DNA of 64,000 nt, from contig OY769938.1 of the NCBI GenBank assembly GCA_963669295.1, positions 1,922,001 to 1,986,000 on the forward strand, written 5' to 3'. Each line of letters starts with the position of its first letter. Within the stretch, counting starts at the first letter, position 1. The stretch is from G963669295 sp963669295 (lineage in GTDB: Bacteria; Bacteroidota; Bacteroidia; Flavobacteriales_D; CALLUQ01). The translations under genes and the position numbers were made by a program. The notes under the pieces are model-generated. The model made no database searches. It had not been told where the DNA came from and saw nothing but the letters and a program-made list of their open reading frames with translations. Below, in pieces: positions 23,962 to 33,427 of this stretch.

Positions 23962-26109
23962 ATGGCGAAGAAAAAAAAATCGAAAAAACGATCTTCCGGT
24001 CAAAGGAAGCTAAAAAAAATGCTCATTAAAGATATCCTTGGCATTTTTCGCAGCAACCCTAAAAAGATACTCAATTATAAACAAATTTCTTCACTCTTAG
24101 AAATACACGATTCTTCAGTAAGAAAGTTAGTGAATGACATTTTAAGGGAGCTAAAGGCCAACGAAAAGGTAGTAGAAGTTCGTACAGGGAAGTTCAAGTA
24201 TAATATGGTAGAGTTGATGCTTACCGGCCGCCTGGAGGTAACCCGAAGTGGCGCTGGGTTTTTGGTTTCTGAAGAGAGTGAGGACGATGTTTATATTTCT
24301 CCCGAAAATTTGAATCGAGCATTTAATGGCGATACTGTTGTGGTTCGTTCATTTGGCAAAGCCAAAGGGAAAAGACCAGAGGGGGCTGTGGTTGAAATTG
24401 TAGCAGAGCATAAACGTGAGTATGTTGGTACTATTGAGCTCACGCGTGATTTTGGTTTCCTGATTGCCGACGATCCAAAAATGCATGTAGATATATACAT
24501 CACTCCCGAAAAACTGAAAGGCGTGAAACACGGAGAAAAGGCATTGGTAAAAATTACCGATTGGCCCACTCGTGCTTCCAGCCCCTATGGTAAGGTAATT
24601 AAGGTATTGGGGCAACCCGGAGAGAACAACACCGAAATGCACGCTATTTTGGCCGATTTTGGTTTGGCCATTGATTACCCCAACAAACCGACCACTGCTG
24701 CCAATAACCTGGATGCTTCTATTACAAAAGAGGAAATTGCTAAACGTAGGGATTTTAGAGCGATCCCCACTTTTACTATAGACCCTGACGATGCCAAAGA
24801 TTTTGATGATGCTTTATCTGTTCAGTTACTTGACAATGGCAATTGGGAAGTTGGGGTTCATATTGCCGATGTTTCTCATTATGTTACTCCTGGCTCAGTG
24901 ATTGACCAGGAAGCAGTTAAAAGGGCTACTTCTATTTATCTGGTAGATCGTGTAATACCCATGTTGCCAGAAATTCTTTCCAATCAAATTTGTTCGTTAC
25001 GCCCTCTTGAAGAAAAACTTTGTTTTTCAGCTATTTTTGAGCTCACCGAAAAGGCCGAGCTGGTGAACGAGTGGTTTGGTAAAACAGTTATTTATTCTGA
25101 TCGAAGGTTTACTTATGATGAAGCGCAAGCCATTTTAGAGGGCAACCCAGGTGATTTTTCTAAAGAGCTTAATCTGCTCAATGATTTGGCCAAAAAATTG
25201 CGGGAGAAACGCCTGGAGAACGGTTCGCTCAACATAAAAAGCGTAGAGGTTAAGTTTCATTTAGATGATGAAGGCAACCCTACTGGGGTTTTCTATAAAA
25301 CCACCAAAGATGCCAACCGATTAATCGAAGACTTTATGTTGTTGGCCAATAAAAGAACTGCCGAGTTTATAGGGAAACCAAAAGATGGTACAACACCCAA
25401 AACATATGTATACCGGGTACACGACCTGCCCGATGAAGAAAAGTTAAAAGAGCTTTCGCAATTCGCTTACAAGTTTGGGTATAAAGTGCGGTCTTCAGGG
25501 CTTGGCGATCCTAAAGTAATGAATCAGTTGCTGGCTGATATTGAAGGCAAGGATGAAGAAAACATTATTGGCCAAATTGCTATTCGATCGATGTCGAAGG
25601 CTTATTACAGTACTGAAAACATTGGGCATTATGGGCTGGCGTTTGATTATTACTCTCATTTTACTTCACCCATTAGGCGTTATCCTGACTTAATTGCTCA
25701 TCGTTTATTAGAAACGTATTTGACTGGAGGAAAAACGGCTGATAAAGGCTCTATTGATGTGCTGTGCAAGCATTCTTCTACTATGGAGAAAAGGGCTAGC
25801 GAAGCGGAACGGGCTTCCATTAAATTTAAGCAGGTACAGTTTATGCTTGAAAAGATCGGTGAGGAGTTTGACGGTATTATTTCAGGCATTACCGATTGGG
25901 GCATGTTTGTGGAAATTGTAGAAAACAAATGTGAAGGATTAATCCACATCAATAACATTAACGATAATGACTATTATTATTTTGATGAAGACAATTACCG
26001 GCTGGTTGGTAAGAATTACGGCCGCGAGTTTAGGCTGGGAGACCCGGTAACGATTGTGGTGAAAAATGCTGATTTATTGAATAAGCAACTCGATTTTGAG
26101 CTGGCGTAA
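23962..26109 (+). CDS. rnr: Ribonuclease R
   Basis: A 715-residue 3'-to-5' exoribonuclease. It has a basic N-terminus and winged-helix region (KDILGIFRSNPKKILNYKQI), cold-shock domains, and the RNB catalytic core with the four-Asp motif DPDDAKDFDDAL (from Asp274). The RNB signature HFTSPIRRYPDLIAHR follows, then a C-terminal S1 domain (FDGIISGITDWGMFVEI, about 630-715). RNase R degrades structured RNA in mRNA and rRNA turnover. The ATG at 23962 was chosen because the protein begins with the usual Lys-rich MAKKKKSKK and a promoter lies just upstream. Its stop codon directly abuts that of the convergent response regulator. Confidence 0.95.
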   Translation: MAKKKKSKKRSSGQRKLKKMLIKDILGIFRSNPKKILNYKQISSLLEIHDSSVRKLVNDILRELKANEKVVEVRTGKFKYNMVELMLTGRLEVTRSGAGFLVSEESEDDVYISPENLNRAFNGDTVVVRSFGKAKGKRPEGAVVEIVAEHKREYVGTIELTRDFGFLIADDPKMHVDIYITPEKLKGVKHGEKALVKITDWPTRASSPYGKVIKVLGQPGENNTEMHAILADFGLAIDYPNKPTTAANNLDASITKEEIAKRRDFRAIPTFTIDPDDAKDFDDALSVQLLDNGNWEVGVHIADVSHYVTPGSVIDQEAVKRATSIYLVDRVIPMLPEILSNQICSLRPLEEKLCFSAIFELTEKAELVNEWFGKTVIYSDRRFTYDEAQAILEGNPGDFSKELNLLNDLAKKLREKRLENGSLNIKSVEVKFHLDDEGNPTGVFYKTTKDANRLIEDFMLLANKRTAEFIGKPKDGTTPKTYVYRVHDLPDEEKLKELSQFAYKFGYKVRSSGLGDPKVMNQLLADIEGKDEENIIGQIAIRSMSKAYYSTENIGHYGLAFDYYSHFTSPIRRYPDLIAHRLLETYLTGGKTADKGSIDVLCKHSSTMEKRASEAERASIKFKQVQFMLEKIGEEFDGIISGITDWGMFVEIVENKCEGLIHINNINDNDYYYFDEDNYRLVGKNYGREFRLGDPVTIVVKNADLLNKQLDFELA

Positions 26110-26862
26110 TTATACCAGGTTTATTCTACTAGACAGCTCATCTTTATAAGACCCTCCAATGGGTATTATTTTCTTATCATTTTCCAATATTAAGTTGGGT
26201 TGCTCGATGGCCGCTATTTTATCCAATCTTACAATAAATGATCGATGCACACGTATGAAATCATCTGAGGGCAACTTGCGCTCAATGTCTTTCATGGTAG
26301 AGTGTATCGTGTACCTGGTTTTGAGGGTGTTGATTACTACGTAGTCTTTCAATGCCTCAACAAAATAAATATCGGAAGTTTTCAGTTTTACCAGCCTTGA
26401 ATTGGCTTTTACAAAGATGAAATCTTTAGAGTCTTTGTTTTCTACCAACGAGTACAACAAATCTCTTTCTTTTCTTACTTCATTCTCTTTGCTGTGCTTG
26501 TACAATGCCATTTCTATGGAGGTGTGCAAGTCAATTTCTTTAAAAGGTTTGATGATGTAGCCATATGGCTCTGTAACTTTTGCTTTCGCTAATGTTCCTT
26601 CATCGGCATAGGCCGTCAAATAAATCACAGGAATGTTCATTTTTCCTCTGATTTGTTCGGCAGCTTGTATTCCATTCATTTCTCCCTTCAACATAATATC
26701 CATCAACACAATGTCAGGTTTTGCTTCCTGCGCCAATTCAATTGCATTTTCTCCAGTAGCGGCTGCTCCAACAATATTATAGCCCAATTTCTTCAGGCTT
26801 TGCTGTATATCCTTAGAAACAATGCTTTCGTCTTCAACAACTAAAACATTTGTTTTTGCCAT
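26110..26862 (-). CDS. LytTR family response regulator
   Basis: A 250-residue protein. The receiver domain (1-120) has all key residues: acidic pair Asp11-Glu12, phosphoacceptor Asp55 in VLMDIML, Thr83 and Lys105. The C-terminal LytTR DNA-binding domain (about 140-245) has IYFVEALKDYVVI and FIRVHRSFIVRLDKI. It begins 11 bases after the stop of the multi-PAS kinase and is surely its partner. LytTR regulators bind short direct repeats; targets are not evident here. Confidence 0.93.
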   Translation of the reverse strand: MAKTNVLVVEDESIVSKDIQQSLKKLGYNIVGAAATGENAIELAQEAKPDIVLMDIMLKGEMNGIQAAEQIRGKMNIPVIYLTAYADEGTLAKAKVTEPYGYIIKPFKEIDLHTSIEMALYKHSKENEVRKERDLLYSLVENKDSKDFIFVKANSRLVKLKTSDIYFVEALKDYVVINTLKTRYTIHSTMKDIERKLPSDDFIRVHRSFIVRLDKIAAIEQPNLILENDKKIIPIGGSYKDELSSRINLV

Positions 26863-26873
26863 CTTCTAATCAG

Positions 26874-29800
26874 TTAGGTTTGCTGGTCGAAAGTTATTAA
26901 ATATTTCGTACCATTTTTCGTTTCCAGTTCAATTTCTCCATCAAGTTGATCAACAAGTGCTGAAACCAGTTGTAATCCCAAAGAATCTGTTTGTTTGTAA
27001 TCAAATCCCTCAGGAAGGCCTATCCCATTATCTTCAACTTCAATTTGAACTTTATTTTCTACTTCCTTAATTCGAATTCGAATGTACCCTATTTCTTTGT
27101 CATCAGGAAACGCATATTTCAGCGCATTGGATACTAATTCATTTACAATGAGCCCGCAAGGAATTGCTTGATCCAGGTTTAGATATACTTGATCTATGTC
27201 TAATTTCAGTTCGACCAAGTCCTTATAAACTCGATATGAATGTACTAAATTTTTAGATAAATTTAAAATGTAGTCCGAAAAATCAATGGATGAGAAATTC
27301 TTGGTTTGATAGAGGCTTTCGTGAATAAACGACATTGATTTAATCCGGTTTTGGCTCTCTTTTAGTATCTCTAATGTGTTCTCATCTTTTACGTAAGAAG
27401 ACTGTAGGTTGAGTATACTCGATATTACTTGTAGGTTATTTTTTACCCTGTGGTGAACTTCTTTTAAGAGTACATCCTTTTCTTCTAACGATTGTTTAAT
27501 TTGTTTTTCTGTGAGCTTCTTATCTGTAATTTCATGTGCAATACATGCTATTTCATGTATTTTCCCTTTTTCTAGTCGAATAGGATTTAAGAATGATTCA
27601 AACCACACTGTTTCTCCATTTTTATCTTTCATTGGCCCTTCAAAATGCTGTGGTTTCCCTTTCGTGGCTTGCTTGTAAAAGTTGTTTTGCTCTTTACGCA
27701 ATGTTGGCTTAATGAATGGAGTAACCATCTCTAAAAAGCGATCTCCTTCATTTACATCCAGGTTAAACTGTTGTTTAACTTTACTTTTAAAGTTCTCGTT
27801 TAGCGATGTTATCCTCAATTGTTTATCCAGTGTCCAAATCATCATATGAGGTGAACTGTCGAAGATAGACTGTATTTTGGCTGCTTGCTCTTGCGCATTT
27901 TTTTCCGCCTGTTTTGCTTCAGTAACATCTCTAAAAATACTTCTTGTAGAGTGGGGAGTTCCATTTTCAAATCGAATACTGGCGTTTCCAACAACATCAA
28001 TTGCTTTGCCCTTTTTAGAAACAAATGTGGTTTCTATGTTTTCTACACTTTCTCCGTCAAATATTTTAGAAAATACCGCTTCACAATGTTCTCTTGATTC
28101 GGGGTGTATGATGTCGAACATGTTCATTTCTTTGATGTCTTCATCATTATACCCCATGGCCTTTTTCCAGGCGTTATTCACATAAATGAAGTTTCCATTG
28201 TTGTCAATGCTTTGAATGAAGTCTGTTGCATTTTCAAATAAATCTCGATACCGTTCTTCACTTTTTCTTAATTCTTCCTCAGCACGTTTTATTTCTGTAA
28301 TATCTCTTGATACTCCCATTGCCCCTAACACAACTCCTTCTTCATTTTTTAACAATGATGCTGCCAGGTAGGTGGTAAACATCTCTCCATTTTTAGCTAC
28401 GTTGGTAATTTCTCCCGAATAAGAGCCATGATCGGCTAATTCTTTTCTAATCTTCTTAAACTCTTCTGTAAATGCATATAGTGTTCGAGGGCTCTTGCCT
28501 TTTATTTCTTCTTCTGAATAACCAAACTGTTCTATGGCTGCTTTGTTGAATTCTGTAATTTCATTGTTCACATCAGTAGCAATGATCATGTCTAGTGAAC
28601 TATCGATGATGTTGCGTGTGAATTTTTGAGCCACTTCAAGTTTTCGCTGGGTGTTTTTGTGCTCTTTTATTTCTTTTTCTAACGTTTTGTTGGTTTCTTC
28701 TGCTACTTGTGCTCTTAACTGCTCTTTTGCCAATTGTTTTTGATACGTAAGGTCGTGTAAGATTACTTGTATGGCTTGCATGCCATTGTAGTTGATGTTT
28801 ACTGATTGTAATCCTAATTCTATTACTGTTCCATCTTTTCGTTGGGCTTTTACTTCTTCAAACTTTAGATGTTCTCCTCTTTTTAGTCGTTTTATGCGTT
28901 TTTCAATGGTGTTTTTGTATTCGCTCAACAATACATTCGTAAATTCAGTACCTATTAAGTCTTTGCTGTTTTTAACTCCCAATAATTTTAGTGCGCTCGG
29001 GTTTACATATCGTACTACTCCTTCTACGTGTATTAATATTCCATCAGGCGAGTACTCGACCAGGTTTTTAAAGCTTTCCTGACTTTTTCGAAGGTTCTTC
29101 TCATAATTTTTTCGTTCAGTAATATCTGCCACAAACCCTTCTACAGCAATTAATTTTCCATCGTTGTTGTACACTCCTTCTCCTTGCTCCCAAACCCATT
29201 TTTCTTCACCGGTAGCACTACTAATCTTATATTCCAGTACAAATGGTATTTTATCCTTTAAGCTTTTCTTTAAGTGCTTCTTAATATTGTCAAATCCATC
29301 TACATTTAATGCTGCAAAGGCTACCTTTTTGTTGTTGATCAATTCTTCTGCTTCATAGCCTGTTAATTCTTTACAACCATTGCTTACAAATTCTACCGTT
29401 CTTTTTTCATCATTTTTACAGCGGTAAGCCATTCCGGGCAGGTTACCCAATAGCGTGGCCATCGCTCTTTCTCGTTCTTTCAGTGCTTCTTCAATCTTCT
29501 TTCTGGCAGTAATATCGTATACCACTGATACCCGAACAGTATTACCGTTGTATGGAATGTACTCCCCTCTCGATTCCAGTGTAATAACATCTCCATTTTT
29601 CTTTCTACTTCTTACTTCATAGGTATGATCGTATCCTGCAGTAATGTATTCTTCTACTGCTTTCATTTCTTCGGGCACCACAAAGTCTTCTATATTCATT
29701 CCTATGACATCTATTCTCGAGTTATACCCATGAAGAATAGCAAACTGGTCGTTGGCATCAATGATTTTTCTTCCCTCACTTATTATGATCCCTTCAATCG

Positions 29801-32800
29801 TTGCTTCTGACAATAATCGAAATCGTTCTTCACTTTCAATAATAGCACGTTCTGCTTCTTTGCGTTCAGTAATATCACGTATAATTGCTTGAAGAAACTT
29901 TTGGCTTCCCAGCTCAAAAACATTTAAGCTTACTTCAGCATCAAAAGGGGTTCCATTTTGCTTAACATGTTTCCAGTAAAACGATTGTGTTATACCTTTT
30001 AACGCTGCGGCTATTTTGTCTTTTGTTTTATCGTACGACGATTCTCCATCTGGTTGCTGTTGAGGTGAAAAATCAAATGGTGAACGCCCAATGATTTCTT
30101 CTTTTTTACAAGCAAACATTTCCAACGTTTTCTCATTGCAATCAATGTAGTTTTCGTTGTCCATGATTAAAATGGCATCGTTCGCTTCGGAAAAAAGTAA
30201 TCTGAACTTTTCTTCACTTTCTACCAATGCTTCCCCGGTAATTTTTAATTCTGTAATGTCAATAAATGTTCCTTCAATATGTTCGGGGTTTCCTTCATCA
30301 TCGTTGGTTAATGTAACATTGGCCAATACCCATACTTTACTGCCATCTTTTCTTTTGTGGCAAATTTCGTAGTTGGTTAAGAAACCTCTCGTTAACAGAT
30401 CTTCCAGGTATACATCTCTATCTTTTTCGTTGAAATAAAGGTCAATGCTTCGTTTGTTGAGAATATCAACCCTACCTCCATAACCTAAGATTTTAGCAAA
30501 CGCATCATTGCACTCCAGTATTTTTCCATCTACCGTTGTTCTAAACACTCCTGCAAGGTTTCTTTCGAACAACGTTCTATATCTTTCCTCCGATAGTCTT
30601 ACTGCTTCTTCTGCATCCCTACGTTCGGTAATGTCGGTAACAATACCCATCGACCCTGTTACATTCGACTCGTCGTCGTATATAGGGGCACCACTTAATT
30701 CTACCCAAACATTTTCTCCTGTTTTTCGTTTCGCCTTAATTTCTATTTTAGAAGCAACTCCCTTTTTTCTATCCTTTATAGCATCGGTTAGCAAATTAAG
30801 GTTGTCTTCGGCAAACATGTCGTACGCTTCTTTGCCTAACAGTTCTTTTTCTGTATAGCCTAATATTTCGGCAAATCTCTTGTTTACATATTGTATTTTT
30901 TCATCTTTATCTACCCGCACTACTCCTTCATTCATTTTCTCTACCAGAGTACGATATTGTTCTTCACTTTTCTTAAGAGATTGCTCAGCAATAACTCTTT
31001 CTGTTACATCTCTTAATATTCCCATGTTGGCTACATGGCGGCCATTCTCATCCAATTTTGGAAACATTTTTTCTTCCAACCAAACGTATTCTTTGGTGTC
31101 TTTAGATAAGTAACGGTAAGTCATTACAATGGGCTGTTTTTTTTCATTCAGCTCATTGATGATGCTTTTCACATTTTCTATGTCATCAGGATGAAAATAA
31201 TCGAGCACTTTTCCTTTTAGTACTTCCGATTCGTACTCTTTGGCCGTAAAACCTATAAGTTGCTTTATTTGAGGGCTGATGTATTTAAAAACTTTACTAC
31301 CATCTTCCTTAATCTCTACGTTGTAAACCAAGTCATCAATGCTATTGAGTACCATAGACAATGTTTCTTCACTGTCTTTTAATGCTTGCTGTACATTTTT
31401 TAAGTCGGTAATGTCTGTAAAGGTACCTTCGATGTATTCAGGGTTTCCTTTTTCATCATAAATCAACGATGCATTTTCCAGCATCCTTATTTCTTTTCCA
31501 TTTTTTAATTCTATCCAACTCTCATGGTTTTTTAATCTTCCTTTGGCATCAAATCGGTCCAGAAACTCTCCCTTATCAGAAGAGTTCTCATATAACTCAT
31601 TGGCTTTAATGTTAGTTACTTCCTCTTTCGACTCGAAACCTAAAATTTGAGCAAAAGCATCATTGCATTCTAATACTACCCTATTAATGTCTGTTCTATA
31701 TACTCCTGATGGGTTTCGCTCAAACAGGGTACGATAACGCTCTTCAGACAATCGTAATGCTTCTTGCGATTCTATTCTTTCGGTAACATTTCTTATTATT
31801 CCAAAATTAGCGGTGTGCTTGTTGTTTTCGAACTTAGGAAATACCTTCTCTTCTAACCAGATGTAAGTATCGCTTCCTTTTGGTTTAAATCTGTATACCA
31901 ACGAAACAGGTTGTTTTTCTACCTTTATTTGCTCTGATACAGCACGTATTCTATCAAGATCGTTGGGATGATAGCGCTTTAACAGCGCCCCTGTTGCTTC
32001 ATTCTTATACTCGTTTACATCTAAACCAAACAGTTCTTTTGCTTTAGGACTGATGTATTCGATTATCCTGGTGTTATCTTCTGCAATGGATATGTTGTAA
32101 ATTAATTCGTCAATGTTTTGAAGAATAAGTCCTAGCTGTTCTTTCTGTTCCTGATCCTGGGTTACATCCCTTACAATGGTGAGTACTTCATCATCACTCA
32201 TTGCTACCATTCTTGCCTCAAAATATTTCCGTCCCGATGCCAGGTTTAAATCGTATTGATATTGCCTTGGCTCTTTGTACTTCAATACTTCTTCAATGCT
32301 GGAAAAAATAATTTTTTCTACCCTTTCACCAAGGCCTGATCCTTTTACATTTTTTCCAATAATAGTTTGATTGGGATTAATCAATAATGCTTTGTTGGAG
32401 GCTTTATAATCTTTGTAGTAACCATCTTTATCTATTACGAACATCAAGTCAGGAATAGCTGCTAATAAGCTCTGATTTTTTTGTTCACTTAACCGCAGTG
32501 CCTCTTCGTCTTCTTTCTTTTGCGTAATATCACTAATGCGGGTAACATAATATTGACTTTTTTGTATGGTAAGTGGTTTAATGATAATCTCACCCCAAAA
32601 TCTTTTTCCCTTTTTTGTTTGAAATTCTTCTACTGAAGTCCATATACCATGTATGGATAATTCTTTTCTACAAACGTTGAGTTGTTCCTGGGTAGTTTTA
32701 TTAACTTCAAATTTATCGCGTTCAAAGCCCACAATTTCCTCTTCACTGTCAACTTCGAACAGCTCTATTGCCATGTTATTGCAGTTAATTACTTTTCTGG

Positions 32801-33419
32801 AATAGTAATCTACCAGAAGAATAGCATCGTGCGAACTGTTGAGGATAGTAGCCAAAAAGCGCTCATCATCCTTCAGCTTTGCTGCAATTTTTTTTCTAAA
32901 ACTAACGACCAGGTAAGATACAGTAGTTATTAAAGCAATAAAAATAACGCAGAATAAGGCCGATACTTCAGTACTCTTTAAAAACCATATAGAAATGCAT
33001 AACGCTGTATTTATTAGGCCATAAATAATAACATGTTTACGGCTCTGCATAGCCATGCTGATGCAAAAAACAGCCAATGCATATCCCATAAACCCCTGCC
33101 ACTTAAACTCAACCTTATAAAAATTGAAAAAGGCATAACCAGAAATAATCAGAAAGAAAAAGAAGATCACATTGACCAATTGCTTTCTAAAGAACTCTAC
33201 TTTATATGACAAGAGCCATATTACTATAAAGAGAGCAGGAATGCTCCAACTCACTATTAAAGATAAAGTGGTTTCATGCGAGGAGAGTAATACTCCAATG
33301 AAAAAGGAAAAAAACGCCCCTAAAAGGCAGTAAATCCGATAGAGCTTTATGTTGTTTTCTACACTATCTGAACTAACCTCTAAAGTAAATTCTTTTCGGA
33401 GCTTTTTTAATAAGGTCAT
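26874..33419 (-). CDS. Giant membrane histidine kinase with about 14 PAS domains (HisKA_2 type)
   Basis: A 2181-residue protein. Six membrane helices lie in residues 27-173. A chain of about 14 PAS/PAC units then runs from about 185 to 1970, most starting 'LrlSEeryrtLfe' and ending 'DITERk.aE'. The kinase core is HisKA_2: KEVHHRVKNNLQVISSILNLQ with His1989-His1990, the His before Arg being the likely phosphoacceptor. A HATPase domain follows (NELVSNALKYAFP, DNGIGLP, LGLQLVSALV). It sits 8 bases after the MORN-repeat gene and 11 before the LytTR regulator. Ligands are unknown. Kinases with this many PAS domains are exceptional in length. Confidence 0.93.
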   Translation of the reverse strand: MTLLKKLRKEFTLEVSSDSVENNIKLYRIYCLLGAFFSFFIGVLLSSHETTLSLIVSWSIPALFIVIWLLSYKVEFFRKQLVNVIFFFFLIISGYAFFNFYKVEFKWQGFMGYALAVFCISMAMQSRKHVIIYGLINTALCISIWFLKSTEVSALFCVIFIALITTVSYLVVSFRKKIAAKLKDDERFLATILNSSHDAILLVDYYSRKVINCNNMAIELFEVDSEEEIVGFERDKFEVNKTTQEQLNVCRKELSIHGIWTSVEEFQTKKGKRFWGEIIIKPLTIQKSQYYVTRISDITQKKEDEEALRLSEQKNQSLLAAIPDLMFVIDKDGYYKDYKASNKALLINPNQTIIGKNVKGSGLGERVEKIIFSSIEEVLKYKEPRQYQYDLNLASGRKYFEARMVAMSDDEVLTIVRDVTQDQEQKEQLGLILQNIDELIYNISIAEDNTRIIEYISPKAKELFGLDVNEYKNEATGALLKRYHPNDLDRIRAVSEQIKVEKQPVSLVYRFKPKGSDTYIWLEEKVFPKFENNKHTANFGIIRNVTERIESQEALRLSEERYRTLFERNPSGVYRTDINRVVLECNDAFAQILGFESKEEVTNIKANELYENSSDKGEFLDRFDAKGRLKNHESWIELKNGKEIRMLENASLIYDEKGNPEYIEGTFTDITDLKNVQQALKDSEETLSMVLNSIDDLVYNVEIKEDGSKVFKYISPQIKQLIGFTAKEYESEVLKGKVLDYFHPDDIENVKSIINELNEKKQPIVMTYRYLSKDTKEYVWLEEKMFPKLDENGRHVANMGILRDVTERVIAEQSLKKSEEQYRTLVEKMNEGVVRVDKDEKIQYVNKRFAEILGYTEKELLGKEAYDMFAEDNLNLLTDAIKDRKKGVASKIEIKAKRKTGENVWVELSGAPIYDDESNVTGSMGIVTDITERRDAEEAVRLSEERYRTLFERNLAGVFRTTVDGKILECNDAFAKILGYGGRVDILNKRSIDLYFNEKDRDVYLEDLLTRGFLTNYEICHKRKDGSKVWVLANVTLTNDDEGNPEHIEGTFIDITELKITGEALVESEEKFRLLFSEANDAILIMDNENYIDCNEKTLEMFACKKEEIIGRSPFDFSPQQQPDGESSYDKTKDKIAAALKGITQSFYWKHVKQNGTPFDAEVSLNVFELGSQKFLQAIIRDITERKEAERAIIESEERFRLLSEATIEGIIISEGRKIIDANDQFAILHGYNSRIDVIGMNIEDFVVPEEMKAVEEYITAGYDHTYEVRSRKKNGDVITLESRGEYIPYNGNTVRVSVVYDITARKKIEEALKERERAMATLLGNLPGMAYRCKNDEKRTVEFVSNGCKELTGYEAEELINNKKVAFAALNVDGFDNIKKHLKKSLKDKIPFVLEYKISSATGEEKWVWEQGEGVYNNDGKLIAVEGFVADITERKNYEKNLRKSQESFKNLVEYSPDGILIHVEGVVRYVNPSALKLLGVKNSKDLIGTEFTNVLLSEYKNTIEKRIKRLKRGEHLKFEEVKAQRKDGTVIELGLQSVNINYNGMQAIQVILHDLTYQKQLAKEQLRAQVAEETNKTLEKEIKEHKNTQRKLEVAQKFTRNIIDSSLDMIIATDVNNEITEFNKAAIEQFGYSEEEIKGKSPRTLYAFTEEFKKIRKELADHGSYSGEITNVAKNGEMFTTYLAASLLKNEEGVVLGAMGVSRDITEIKRAEEELRKSEERYRDLFENATDFIQSIDNNGNFIYVNNAWKKAMGYNDEDIKEMNMFDIIHPESREHCEAVFSKIFDGESVENIETTFVSKKGKAIDVVGNASIRFENGTPHSTRSIFRDVTEAKQAEKNAQEQAAKIQSIFDSSPHMMIWTLDKQLRITSLNENFKSKVKQQFNLDVNEGDRFLEMVTPFIKPTLRKEQNNFYKQATKGKPQHFEGPMKDKNGETVWFESFLNPIRLEKGKIHEIACIAHEITDKKLTEKQIKQSLEEKDVLLKEVHHRVKNNLQVISSILNLQSSYVKDENTLEILKESQNRIKSMSFIHESLYQTKNFSSIDFSDYILNLSKNLVHSYRVYKDLVELKLDIDQVYLNLDQAIPCGLIVNELVSNALKYAFPDDKEIGYIRIRIKEVENKVQIEVEDNGIGLPEGFDYKQTDSLGLQLVSALVDQLDGEIELETKNGTKYLITFDQQT

Positions 33420-33427
33420 TGAGCAAC

